From: Nautilus pompilius
Taxonomy: Eukaryota; Mollusca; Cephalopoda; Nautilida; Nautilidae
Reading direction: 5' to 3'
DNA length: 64,000 nucleotides
Assembly: GCA_018389105.1 (NCBI GenBank)
Contig: JACATO010001163.1
Span: 1-64,000 of the forward strand
Below, in pieces: positions 12,343 to 22,060 of the stretch. A model generated the notes under the pieces. It searched no databases. It was not told where the DNA came from and worked only from the letters and a program-made list of their open reading frames with translations. How positions within the stretch are numbered: position 1 is the first letter of the stretch; every line of letters begins with the position of its first letter. Both the position numbers and the translations under genes were made by a program.

Positions 12343-13113
12343 CTACAGGCCAGTGGGAGGATAGGGTGTCGGCGTCGGTGTTGGTTCTGGCGCAGGGGTG
12401 ATGGAGGCATCAGAACAGGTCGCCTCCGTGTGCCCTATCTCCCGACACCGTGTGCAGAAGGGGGGGGCACGAGGCTGATCCCGATAGACTACCTGGAAGG
12501 TGTAAAACCTGCCGTCAACTTCTTCTCTATCCTTCGAGGTATAGGCTCTGAGCATCATTTTCAAGCTGCGCTGACCGGACAAGAATGGTAGGCCCGGCAG
12601 GCAGTCATATTTGGGTCGGACGCAGAATCTTCCCAAATCTAGATAGAATGCCCTCTGGTATGGCGTTTGGTGTAGCCAGAGGGAGGCCGCGGACCTTAAT
12701 CCATGCAACCGGACTGGAGCCTCTAAGGGGGTAACCCACCCCCTTAACCACCAGGTTACGGGTAGATAAGAGCTCCGCGTCCTGAGGGGAACTGCAGAGG
12801 ATCTCTGTAGCCCCCCAGAGCCGGAGAGCACCGCCCGAACCCTGGCCCCTAATCCGGCCTCATGAATAGCCAGCCCAACGTCCACATTGTTGATGACTCC
12901 ATCTCCGTAAAGAAACAGGGAGGAGTTCCTGGAGAAGCTGATCGGGCGTTTATTCTCCTGGTCATCCTCCAGGCCTTGGAGGAAGGCTCTGAAGGAAGGC
13001 TGCTCTGGAAGGTCTACAGGTGTTGCCAAAGGCGGAGGTGGTGAAGGCCGGGCTACGTCAGCAAAGGACGTCGTCGCCGCAGAGGTAGTTGGCGGTAGAT
13101 CCATTTTAGACAA
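12343..13113 (-). pseudogene. LINE E1: inverted ORF1 fragment with hidden double frameshift
   Basis: The 256-codon open frame is the ORF1 of the U2-associated LINE family in the opposite orientation to all other copies. The family start is probably the internal MDLPPTTS at 13104, matching MEPQPSTS elsewhere. Conserved text includes SFRAFLQGLE, SSLFLYGD, YDCLPGLPFLSGQRS, FQVVYRDQP and the zinc knuckle CTRCREIGHTEATC. The segment between VRAVL and YDCLP is out of frame. The +1 frame there reads ATEILCSSPQDAELLSTRN and SPVAWIKVRGLPLATP, as in the other copies, so two compensating frameshifts keep the ORF open while scrambling about 60 residues. The copy stops near 12343 and ORF2 is missing. Confidence 0.85.
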
Positions 13114-13127
13114 AGTAGAACAAAAAC

Positions 13128-13247
13128 CTGTAATAAAGGAAACAACAAAAGTTAACTTACTTAGATGCAGGCACCTGTCAGGCTACTGCCCCAATGAGGC
13201 CTCGCCCAAATCGTTACTCGGGATTCTCAGACTGCAATCACGAGATC
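13128..13247 (-). other. LINE E1 head with remnant leader intron
   Basis: On the minus strand the head starts with GATC at 13247, right after an A-rich run (T-run 13248-13263 on plus). It ends in TCTAAGTAAGT, a donor-like site at 13160. A TTTATTACAG acceptor follows only 33 nt later. Other copies have 650-920 nt between the corresponding sites, so most of the putative leader intron is deleted here. Confidence 0.5.
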
Positions 13248-13279
13248 TTTTTTCTTTTTTTTTGGAACTTATATTATCG

Positions 13280-13290
13280 TCTATTTTTAC
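13280..13290 (-). terminator. snRNA 3' box downstream of U2
   Basis: On the minus strand, about 10 nt past the U2 3' end, the sequence reads GTAAAAATAGA. This fits the AAARNNAGA core of the snRNA 3' box that directs Integrator-dependent 3' end formation. A real 3' flank means the adjacent U2 copy came from a gene, not from a reverse-transcribed snRNA. Confidence 0.55.
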
Positions 13291-13298
13291 ATTTGTTA

Positions 13299-13467
13299 AG
13301 AAGGAGCCGAATCCCGTCGGTACTGCAAGAACGGGCCGACTCGTGGCGAGCTGGGAGCAAGCTCCTTGCGACTCGCCGCCTTCCAAAAATCAGTTTAATA
13401 TCGATGTCCCCCAAGTAGGGAACGTATCAGATATTAAGCTGATAAGAACAGATACTACACTTTGATC
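13299..13467 (-). ncRNA. U2: U2 snRNA gene copy, interrupted: lacks first ~27 nt
   Basis: U2 is the spliceosomal RNA that pairs with the intron branch site. On the minus strand the copy starts at GATCAAAGTGTAGTATCTG (13467) and includes the branch-site pairing GTAGTA. Next come stem-loop II (TCAGCTTAATATCTGATA), the Sm site (GATTTTTGG), stem-loop III with GGAGCTTGCTCC closed by GGCGAG/CTCGCC, and stem-loop IV with loop TTGCAGTACC closed by CCCG/CGGG. A 3' box follows. The 5' stem-loop I is absent. In its place is a 17-nt A-run (13484-13468, minus) such as ends a LINE. This is the junction expected when a LINE inserts into U2 in front of GATC. The beginning of the gene is not adjacent; a plus-strand U2 5' end occurs at 26235. 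Confidence 0.9.
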
Positions 13468-13484
13468 TTTTTTTTTTTTTTTTT

Positions 13485-14224
13485 CGTCCTTTGTCTTCTT
13501 TCTTTCGCTCTTTCGTTTTCAGGAAAGAAGATTTTAACTTTAGGATGTCCTCATTTCCGTTTTATCATCTAGCACTGCACTATTCCTTTCAAATTCTCTT
13601 TTCTACATCACCACTCTTTATTTTCTTGTAACTTCTTTCCCCTGTTATATTCCCCTACGGATTTTCCTCTTTTTTCCCTCTCATAACCGTACTACTTCAG
13701 TCTTCGTCGTGGAACTGGGCTCTGGCCGGGGACATGGGTTTTTTTTACCACCTCTCCGGTCGCGCTACTTCCCGTCATCATCTCGCTGACGGGGTCTTCT
13801 AGCCCCCCAACGCGGGACATCAACATTGAGATGTGTCGGATCTGATTCGCGGGATGATCACTCTCAACCCGTCCATTGGACCGCGACATACTTTTCTCTG
13901 TTCTCCACTATCAGATGTCTCTTCTACTTTTTGAGGGAAAAACGTTGTTTCCCCTCCTACTTTTGGCATTTCTGCCACAATTAAAAAATTAAAGAGCCTC
14001 TCCCCATCCAGTTGGATTTTGTGTTTAAAATAAACAGTGGTCCCCCCACCCCAGCACACACCTTTAGGGACAGGCGGAGAGTCAACTCCGTTTCGAGAGT
14101 CCAGCCTCGGAAAAATCGTACCTCTCCTGCCGTCTCACGGAGGAGATCAGGTAGCCCGCTGCTCTCACTTAGCCTCCTCCCTCCTCAGAATAGCACCACA
14201 CGGACACGAAAAAAAAAGAAAAAA
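13485..14224 (+). mobile_element. LINE E2: 3' UTR tail only, ending in poly(A)
   Basis: The text TCGTTTTCAGGAAAGAAGAT near 13517 matches the 3' UTR of E3 near 15975. Further on, GGAGAGTCAACTCC, the CCTCTCCTGCCGT hairpin (14118-14154) and the GTAGCCCGCTGCTCTC box are the conserved tail of this family. It ends in an A-rich run (14209-14224) followed by GATC. No ORF remains, so it is a severely 5'-truncated insertion. At 13484/13485 it directly abuts the poly(T) of the minus-strand U2 junction, which implies an inversion or a rearranged insertion. Confidence 0.8.
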
Positions 14225-16530
14225 GATCAGATAGATTTTGTGCTTAGGAAGACGAGATCGTCCCGCTCGAAGAGGCGCTGCCCAAGTAGAGTCGCTTTTG
14301 TGGAGCCATCCAACCTCTGGTCGCCGAAAGGTCAGTTTGGATTTTTCATCCCAGCCCGTAGTTTTTTTTTGCTAAATTTTCAGTAATTATTAATTCCCTC
14401 GAGGAAAGTTCCCCGCTCGCATATCGTCAGTCAGATTACCTAGGTTCTTTTTCAGGTTTAGATGCAGGTGGATCTTGATAGCACAGGTTAGTTCCGTCCT
14501 CTCTTCTCTTTTTCTGATTCTGCGCGTAGTCTAGACACCACCTGCTGCTGCGTAATTGGTAAGCCTATTTCGGTACTTGTAGGGTTAACGATCCCCCACC
14601 GTTTTTGCCGAATCTCCACCTAGAGTCTATTTATAGGTTATGTATCTATTTTCACTTTCCCTCTTAGCTTAGAAGTGCGTGACGTAAATTGTAGGTCCCC
14701 CTCCCATTGTTAGCTTAGCGTAGGTCGGCCATCTTGGCTTAGCTCCTTCCACGCACGTGGTAACTTTTAGCGCCGCGTCCGTCTTTCCCATCATTGTTCT
14801 CTTCCAGTGTCCGCCGCCGCCGCCCAGTGGGCCGTGTTTTTAATAAAGGAGCCTACTGGGTTCTAACCCCGGCAGCTCGCCTCCATTTTCAGCCTTTGCG
14901 AGTGTTTACACAGCCCTTGTTCTCCCGGCTACACGCCGGATCCAGGTCACCGCCACGTGCCGGCAGCCATTTGTCTATTGTCCGTCTCCGTGTGCGTTTC
15001 GCCGTCTCCCCCAGCATCCTTAAGCTCTCTTCCTCTTTCTATCTTCCTCTATCCACTCGGTTGGTTCCTCGGTCCATCCCCCCGATTTTCGCTATCTAGA
15101 CTCTTTCCATCCACCTCCATCCCGCTATCCTAGCAGCCATCCTTCCTTCCTTCGCCCCTTAACCTCTCCCTCGAGACCTACTCCTCTCCAGTAGGCCCCT
15201 ATTTCCGTCGGTAAGAACACCGATGGCATCGATGGAGCCCCAGCCGTCGACTTCAACCAACGTTGATTACGCGAAGGCCGCCTTCGCAAGCTCCCAGCGG
15301 ACCATCCGATAGACCTGGGGCCGATAACGGGATAAAACCTTATGGCCAATTCCTGGAGGAGCTCGCCATCAACCCCGGCCACCCCAAGAAACTTACGTTC
15401 GAAAACAAGAGCTCGAAATGCCTCGCTTGTCCCGAGCAGGACGACACGGCCATCCACTGTCTATTCTCCTGCCCCGGCAACATAGAACTGTGGAGCCCAG
15501 TCCGAGATTTGGTCCTTCGCATTCAGAGTCCCCAGGACAAACTCACTTTGTACTGGCGCATCTTTGGGTTCCCCCTTCGAGTAAAAAGAACCGTCTTTCG
15601 ACCTTCCTGGTCTTCTCCGCCCAGCGGATCCCTTGGGGCAGTCGGAAGGCTCTAGAGGGCGGTCAGCCCACCTCAACCAAAACTACGTGACGATTTACTG
15701 ACGGCAAAAATATACGGTCATGCAGTCCAGCATCACTGACAGGGCGACATACTCGTCCATCTGGCTCATCAACGGCGAATTTCCGCAGGTAACCGTCTAC
15801 TACTCAACACAGAATGAACCAACAACCTACAGCCTCATCACCAGGCCAACCCCCGGAGTTCACCTCCGTCGGCGGGCTACAGTGCTTTCGACCTACGAAG
15901 TTTCGTCCACTTTCGCCAAAAGAACAAAGATTTTAACCCTTTCCTCTTCCTTTTTGTCTTCTTTCCTTCGCCTTTCGTTTTCAGGAAGAAGATTTTAACT
16001 TACGGAAGAATTTTATCATCACCTTTACCTTTCCTTCATTTCCACCCCCCACCCGCCAGCCACCATCTATTTATAACTTTCCCCCCCTCCTTACCCCCCC
16101 CCGACCATCCTCGTTCTTCCCTCCTATCAACGTGTTTCACTTCCTTCAGTTGCGGAATTGGACGCTGACCGGGTCGATGGTCTTTCCACCGTCTCGGCCG
16201 CGCTACTTACTTCCCCCTCAAAACTGCTGCAGGGGTCTTCTAGTCCTACGCGGGAGCTGCACCCTTCAGGGAACGGGGCACCGCTCAGCGCGATGACCTT
16301 TCACCTCGCTGTCCGGGCTACTTCCGTCCTTTTCGCAAGGCGAGGGGAGAACGTTGTCTCCTCTCATCGGCAAATCGAGGCCAATACAGATCCCCTCCCC
16401 CTCCGGTCGGATGTCTCAGTGGCCCCTGCACACACCTCTAGGGGCGGGCGGAGAGCGAACTCCGTACCTCTCCTGCCGTCTCACGGAGGAGGTCGGGTAG
16501 CCAGCCCCCTGCTCTCCCCTCACAGCACTC
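14225..16530 (+). mobile_element. LINE E3: internally deleted derivative with complete head and tail
   Basis: The head begins GATCAGATAGATTTT after the E2 poly(A), and at 14331 has the donor-like GAAAG|GTCAGT. The 5' UTR closely follows that of element C (for example CCACGCACGTGGTAACTTTTAG at 14748 and again at 43645). ORF1 starts at 15232 and is joined near 15415 to the end of ORF2, removing about 4.3 kb. A 3' UTR with the conserved hairpin (16464-16500) follows, but there is no poly(A) before the next head. The element is about 2.3 kb. Keeping both ends while losing the coding interior is what a non-autonomous passenger would look like. Confidence 0.8.
15232..15870 (+). pseudogene. ORF1-ORF2 fusion remnant of LINE E3
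   Basis: It starts MEPQPSTSTN like ORF1, is disrupted near residue 25, and recovers as KPYGQFLEELAINPGHPKKL (ORF1, compare element C). Near 15415 it passes into CLACPEQDDTAIHCLFSC, which is the C-terminal C-x2-C-x8-H-x4-C knuckle of ORF2. IELWSPVRDLVLRI and SITDRATYSSIWLING follow from the ORF2 end. The junction lies in AAGAGCTCGAAATGCC, where ORF1 (AAGAGCTC) and ORF2 (TCAAAATGCC) share a short homology. Frameshifts after 15580 prevent a full product. The fused frame at 15263-15655 (130 codons) is nevertheless open. Confidence 0.8.
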
Positions 16531-17985
16531 AGCAGATTTCCGGTGTAGAAGACGAGACCGACCAACTCGAGGACACATCGCGGCCGGTAAAGTTCTTTTG
16601 GAAGACCATTTCTCGCCGAAAGGTAAGGGGCCGTTTCTCTGCTATTTCCAGTAATCTCCAGCTCCCGTAATTATTAATTCCCTCGAGGAAATAACATCAC
16701 CTCCACATCATCAGTCAGCTTAGGGATTCCTTTTCCAGGATTGGCCCCGGTAGACAGCTTGTTTATAGTGTAAGCCGCCCTTTTAGGGCTCGTCCAAACC
16801 CCCTCCGTGATAGTCTCGGTTCCCCCTCTGTCTCCAGGTGGATTCCACCCCAGCGCCTCTTCATAGTCAGTTTTCCTGTTTCTTTTCCTTTTCCAGCTCA
16901 GAAGCGCGCGATTAACTGTCAGCTTGGTGTAGGTCGGCCATCTTGGCTCAGCTCCTCTTCACACCACGTGGTACATGTCAGGCCCGCGCCCGTTCTCTGC
17001 TTCACACCCTGGTCCCCGCGCCTGCTACCCCCCAGGGAGGCCGGGTATCACCAATAGAAAAGCCTACTAGGTTTTCCTTTTGCAGCAGCGGACCTCATCA
17101 GTGCGGTTTTACGGCGTAGAACTTCGGCCATTTACGGCACCGGCCGAGCGCCGTGACTAGGTCAGCGCCACGTGCCGGCCTCCCTCTGTCTCCTCCTGTC
17201 CGTCTCCCTGCGCCAATCTCCTCGATGTCTGTCTATCCACTCGTTAGGCTCCTCGACCCGTCCCCCCCCCGGTATTTTCGCATCACTGACAGGGCGACAA
17301 ATGCATCCATCTGGCTCATCAACGCCGACCATCAACTCCGCCCTCGCCTCATCTAGCCAGCCACCACCTCACCTCAACTCCAGGCCGACCCCTCGAGTCC
17401 CATCACCACCCCTACGTCCGTCCGCCGGCTGTTCACCTTTCTGATGATGCCTACGTTTCGTCTGGGGACTAAGATTTTAAAACTCCTTTTCCTCCTCTTT
17501 ATCCCTTCTCCCCCTTTTCGTTTTAGAGAGATTATAATTTTCGGAAGATCTCATCTCATCGGCATCCCTCTCCGTCTCCCAGCCTCCATCTATCACTTCT
17601 TCCCTCTTTTGGACTAACCTCGCTTCTCCCTCTCTCCTGCAGCTTCATCACCTCTGCTCCAGCTTCTGCCTTCACGATGTGGAATTGGGCGTCGGTCAGC
17701 ATGATGACTGTCACCGGGCAACCTCCCGCCTACACCTCGACCTGACGTCATCTCCGACCACCACGTGACGAGGGGAGAACCTGTCTCCATCCATTTTCTC
17801 CTCACACGGCACTTTAAGCCTCATCTCAGACTCTCGCCTCCCTCATCCGGTCACCCCAGCATACACCTAGGGACAGGCGGAGAGTGAACTCTGTATCCGG
17901 GAGTCTCAGCCACGACAAAACCGTACCTCTCCTGCCGTCTCACGGAGGAGTTTGGGCTGCCCCCTGCTCTCACCAGCCTCCCCTT
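16531..17985 (+). mobile_element. LINE E4: minimal derivative, leader joined to ORF2 end
   Basis: The head (about 16531-16622) ends CGCCGAAAG|GTAAGG and matches the E3 head. The 5' UTR runs to about 17275. There it jumps to CATCACTGACAGGGCGACA, which in E3 (15728) encodes the last ORF2 residues SITDRAT..SIWLIN. ORF1 and nearly all of ORF2 are absent. The 3' UTR follows with the conserved hairpin (17923-17959). At about 1.45 kb it is the shortest copy with both ends, and it lies directly after E3 without a poly(A) between them. Confidence 0.75.
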
Positions 17986-18051
17986 CAAACCTCGGACGAC
18001 CCCGAATTCCGACAGCAGAGCCGTTTTATTCGAAGATACAGCATCTTCAAG

Positions 18052-18710
18052 GTAAGACACTTTTTTATGCAAATTTATTCAAATTTCCGTGCGTTTTGCG
18101 TTTTTCTCGAGTTCCTCGTGCTGTGAATTTCTCAGCCTAGCGACCTATTGTTAGTTAGTTTTTCTCCATCCTGTGTTCACTCTTCGATTTTGGTGCCAGA
18201 TTAGTTTAGAATGGACTTTGTTAGTCAGAGAGGGTCTTTGGTGATTAACACTGTGTCAGGTTCTCATGCATATTCATTAGGTGGGCGGATCACTTTCCTG
18301 CTATTTATCTCTTTGTTAGCTCGTGCTGAGCCCTCAGGTTATTGTCTGTAGGTTATCGCGTAGAGCTCGGGTTATTGTCTGTAGGTTATCGCGTAGAGCT
18401 CCGGTTATTGTCTGTAGATTATCGCGTAGAACTCGGGTTATTGTCTGTAGATTATCGCGTAGAGCTCGGGTTATTGTCTGTAGATTATCGCGTAGAGCTC
18501 GGGTTATTGTCTGTGTTTAATACTTAGAATAATTTTAGGACATAAATTATTTTCCTGAATTAGATTAATTACTGTGACAGGATCCCTCTCTCCTTTGTTC
18601 CCCTCCACCTGACTCGTGCTCTGTTTACTTCACTGCTTCACCCTTTGACCACCGACTGTTTTCTGTCGCCTTTACTAATCATCTCTCTCTCTCTCTCTCT
18701 GTGTTTATAG
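18052..18710 (+). other. Putative leader intron of LINE E5
   Basis: The 5' end is TTCAAG|GTAAGA and the 3' end is a run of CT dinucleotides followed by GTGTTTATAG|TA. Both fit major-class splice-site consensus and they flank the non-coding leader exactly. ORF1 ATG lies 6 nt downstream. Splicing is inferred, not shown. Confidence 0.45.
18338..18515. repeat. 33-bp tandem repeat, five units plus a partial
   Basis: The unit begins GTTATTGTCTGTAGGTTATC and ends GCGTAGAGCTCGG. Copies start near 18338, 18371, 18404, 18437 and 18470, with a partial at 18503, and differ by only one to three bases. Because 33 is divisible by three, all frames stay open and spurious repeat proteins appear. It lies in the E5 leader and is not seen in the other copies. 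There are no spacers, so it is not a CRISPR. Confidence 0.9.
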
Positions 18711-18716
18711 TAACTG

Positions 18717-19836
18717 ATGGAGCCCCAGCCATCAACCGGTGATGCGGAATCGTCGCCGAGGCTGTTAAAAGCCCTGACGTAGGGATTAATCCAACTCCCG
18801 CGAAGGACGACGGGGCCACCGGGATTCCGTCCTCCATGGAATTCCTGCAAGAGCTGGATATGGAGCCAGGCAACCGGAAGAACCTAAGATTGGAAAAGAA
18901 GAGGTGTCTCTTCATAGACTGGAACAACAGCATGGCCACCTCAGAAGTCGGACGGCCTGAACGAACGAGTGAGGGCGGTGCTCAGTAGCTATGGGGGGGC
19001 GGGGCTACTGAGATAATTGGCAGTTCCTCGGCTAATGCCGAACTCCTCTGTACAAAGTCAAAACGTAAAAGGGACCAGCCACGTGACGAGGGGATCCATC
19101 CCAGTTGTGTGGGTAAAGAGCCGTGGACTCCCCCCTCACCACTGGCTGTGCGATTCCCCAACAAATTTTGGGGAAGTACGGAAAGGTGTTAATTCCCTTG
19201 AAATACGACTGTTTGCCTGGTTTGCCCTTCCTGTCAGGACGGAAGTGGCAAAATGATCCTGAGGGAAGCAATTCCCAGAAGAATCAAGGAGACGGTCGAT
19301 GGAAGGACACATCCCTTCCAAGTCTTTTACAGAGACCAACCAAGTGCTGCCAAAACTACAAAACGGTCGGACACCAAGAACAGGTGCCCATCCGTGGTAA
19401 CCACGGGCGAAGGAATCGGGGTGGAAACCACGGAGGATAAAACAAAAGACCAGCAGAAGGTAAGTGAAACTACTGCTACCTTAGAATTACCGAAGCCTTT
19501 GGAAAAGAAGAAAACAATCTGAAGAGAAATCGCCAGCCAAGGACCAAAATCGTAAAGATCCTGGCAAAACCAGTACTCCAACACCACCTGAGGATGAGGA
19601 CGTGATCCTCCTCTCCATACGCAAAACAATGCGCCCGAGAGGTGCCAAACGCACAATACGAGACTCCATCCCTCCTAAGGGGAAGATGGTGGAACCTCGC
19701 AGGGCTCGTTGTTTGGAGCCGCAACTTTCAATGGATACTCAATCAGTATCCACAACTCCTCAGGAACCTGAATCGCTCCCTCCCTCCCCCTGTTAAACAG
19801 ACTCAGGGGCACGGCCCCATGGAAGTGCTCACCTAA
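18717..19836 (+). pseudogene. ORF1 of LINE E5, heavily broken
   Basis: It starts MEPQPSTGDAESS and can be followed through several frames as VRAVLSSYGG, MILREAIPRRIKETVDG, FQVFYRDQPS, and a Lys/Arg-rich tail, ending GHGPMEVLT at 19836. The zinc-knuckle region is altered (KTTKRSDTKNRC), so the CCHC motif is lost. At least five stops or shifts lie before 19250. An intact copy (element C) has 405 residues. Confidence 0.8.
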
Positions 19837-19893
19837 ATATGTGTCGCCTTCTTTGGGCGGATTTTTCGGGTTAACTTTGAGCTGATTAAGCGA

Positions 19894-20332
19894 TTGTCCA
19901 GACGTTTGGAATTTTTATCCCTGAATTTAAGAGGGATAAAATTTAACAAACACTGGAATGACTTTCTAGATCGTCTAGAACATTCTGCAAATGATAGCAT
20001 AATATGCATGCAAGAGCTACATCTACAAAACAAACAGGAAATAGATAGATACTTCACCAACTGGCATGGAACAATACACAAGTTTAGACCCTATAGGTAG
20101 GAAGAAAGGTGTCTGCATTCTTCTCCACCATAGTCTAAATATAGAAATAGAACTCACCTTCAGTGATAATGGAGGTAGAATAGTGATAGCTTGCTTTAAA
20201 AATCAGCTCCAAAGTGATCGTGTCGGTGTACGCCCCTACAGTGGAGAGGGAGCGGACGTCGTTCCTTCAGAACTTCAATGATATCTTAGAGCAGGAACTC
20301 AGGTCCTACCCTGTCGAAGATATTTACATCCT
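19894..20332 (+). pseudogene. 5' fragment of ORF2 (endonuclease) of LINE E5
   Basis: It begins at the family start position, but the ATG is now TTG (19894), then reads SRRLEFLSLNLRGIKFNKHW and ICMQELHLQNKQEID with the catalytic-Glu QEL motif of the EEP endonuclease. A frameshift after WHGT (20070) and another near 20215 are seen. The copy ends at DIYIL, just before the GDFN motif. It lacks the rest of the endonuclease and the whole RT. Confidence 0.8.
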
Positions 20333-20850
20333 AGTTAACACTTACAAGCACACACAATATTTCCTTAGCCTTCCTTACACAGACAGATGACAACTCAGAT
20401 ATACTTATCAGAATATTTCAAACTCAGCCAGAATTCCTTTTTAATTAAAAAAAATGCAAACTAGGGCACAAAAATAAAATGCTGTAAAATATGGAGAAAG
20501 TGCCTCGTATTTACAGCTGATTTAAATGTTTGTGGGGCTTTAGAAAACTTCAGTAGGTTAGCTTTTTATTTATATTTTCCTATTTACATTTCAATATAGC
20601 AAATCTAAATATGTATAGTATGTATTTCAAAGCAATGCCTTGTGTTGCTTTTGGCTGGCATACGTGTGAACAATGTCCATATAGACAAGACTACAAAGTA
20701 TATCCCATTCAGCGTCAATATGGCAAGATTTGTGAGACTACTTTGAGTCGTAGTAGTTTGTTGCAAGCTTTTGATCAGCTTTAATTTTGAAAAGGATCAG
20801 TTACCAGAACAGTTAGTGACCATGTGTGAGATAGATCTTCAAAGCAATTT
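20333..20850. other. Non-coding stretch
   Basis: AT-rich DNA immediately after the broken end of LINE E5. No feature was recognised. Confidence 0.45.
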
Positions 20851-22060
20851 CTATGCTAGGAAAAGTAACTTGAACATCATTGTGAAGTATGATATTATAC
20901 ATAAATGTTTCCAAGATGCAGTCTTCCTTTTTCTGATCCAAAAAGACAGAGGAATAACTGGAACACCAAGGCTGATATCCAGATCTTGCTTGTAGAAGTC
21001 CAACAACTTACTTGCATCAATTGTAATAGAATCAGGGTTCACATCTAAGAAGATTACATAAGTTGCTGTAGGTTAAGTGAAATTTCAGGCATACCAAAAG
21101 CCTGTTGATACATTGTTGACAGACCTTATTATGAAAAGCTTCCTTTAGCATCAGCTTTTGGCTGCTGATGCACAATATGATGATGAGCTCAACACCTTTT
21201 TCCTGAAAGAATCTTGCCAGCTTCTTCAAAATTATCATGACTAAATCTTTGAGTGACTTCAAAACACCAGCCACAGAATTCAAATTGAGTTACACTGCTT
21301 CCAAAGTTTTGCTGATGTTGTTGAAGTGCTTGCAAGATAAAATTCCTGTCTTAAGTTTACTCATTTGATCATATGGTCCTCATGCTTTACTACTGCAATA
21401 TAAGCCACAGAATTCCCCTATGTTAATCCTAGCACCTTGAATAAATATTAGAAATGTTCTGTCATTTCTTTTCTATTATGGCCTGTTGACTTAAGAAAGG
21501 TTACAAAGCACTACACAGGCTGATTTAGTTTGAAATATTGCAAAATGACAGTAAGTTGGTGAATGAGAGCATTGTCTTCACATGAATCCAAAGATATTGA
21601 ATTATATTTTTTTCTGTTTAACTCGATCAATCAGGAATCTAAAACACTTTTGCCATGACCTAAGTCAGTTCCTTGCACACACTTGCTGATAAATAATTGA
21701 TGCCTCTCTTGCCTTTGTTAGCTTTAGTCTGACTGTGCTATGCCAAGAATGTGTTACACTTTGCAATCAATTCCAACAGACCAAAGTAGTCACCATTGCA
21801 TGCAGACCTAATTGTTTGATCATTACCTCTCATAGCAAACCCTTACTCTGCAAGAAGTGCTACCAACATCCATTACTAATCCTGGCTACTTCACTTTGAT
21901 GTTCACCTGGTATAAGAATAGCTTTGTCCATCAGTAGGTCCAGATGCATCACGTTGTAAGAAGATACACTTATAGGTGCTTAGCAATTCTTTACTCCAGC
22001 TCCTGCTGCTTCTCTCAAATACTTCTTCATCACTGTGACTTGTTAATTGTTTCTCCACAG
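20851..22060 (-). pseudogene. hAT transposase relic of the DUF4371 (ZMYM/TTF-type) group
   Basis: Translated on the minus strand in order: FERSSRSWSKELLSTYKCI, FAMRGNDQTIRSACNGDYF, GLLELIAKCNTFLA, then HSQTKANKGKRGINYLSAS and VCKELT. Last comes a decayed stretch resembling DSTPD..H.DQL. The order RGNDQ - NGDYFGLLELIA - FLA.H - INYLS - VCKEL is characteristic of DUF4371-containing hAT-like transposases. Many stops and shifts lie in the second half. The C-terminal dimerisation region is uncertain. Terminal repeats were not identified. Confidence 0.6.

Larger units (their letters stand above)
17986..20332 (+). mobile_element. LINE E5: 5' half (head, leader, ORF1, start of ORF2)
   Basis: The head ends ATCTTCAAG|GTAAGA with a donor-like site at 18052. 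A leader of about 650 nt contains a 33-bp tandem repeat. A CT-rich tract plus TGTTTATAG (18685-18710) forms an excellent acceptor just before the ORF1 ATG at 18717. ORF1 and the first ~145 codons of ORF2 follow. The element breaks off at 20332 within ORF2 (after EDIYIL) into unrelated AT-rich DNA. LINEs usually lose their 5' end, so loss of the 3' part points to a later deletion or rearrangement. Confidence 0.85.

Noticed and set aside
13200-13247. U1 snRNA-like text GGGCGAGGC on the minus strand in the E1 head
   Set aside because: Nine matching bases without the U1 5' end, Sm site or stem-loops; likely chance.
13299-13467. Functional U2 snRNA gene
   Set aside because: Stem-loop I and the promoter-proximal part are missing, so it cannot give normal U2 from this locus.
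14012-14386. 124-codon plus-strand protein
   Set aside because: It crosses the poly(A) of E2 and the head of E3, so it cannot be one gene.
18338-18515. CRISPR-like array
   Set aside because: Units are contiguous with no spacers and lie in a eukaryotic LINE leader.
18323-18527. Repeat protein with VIVCRLSRRAR units
   Set aside because: It is a by-product of a 33-bp non-coding tandem repeat that happens to be divisible by three.
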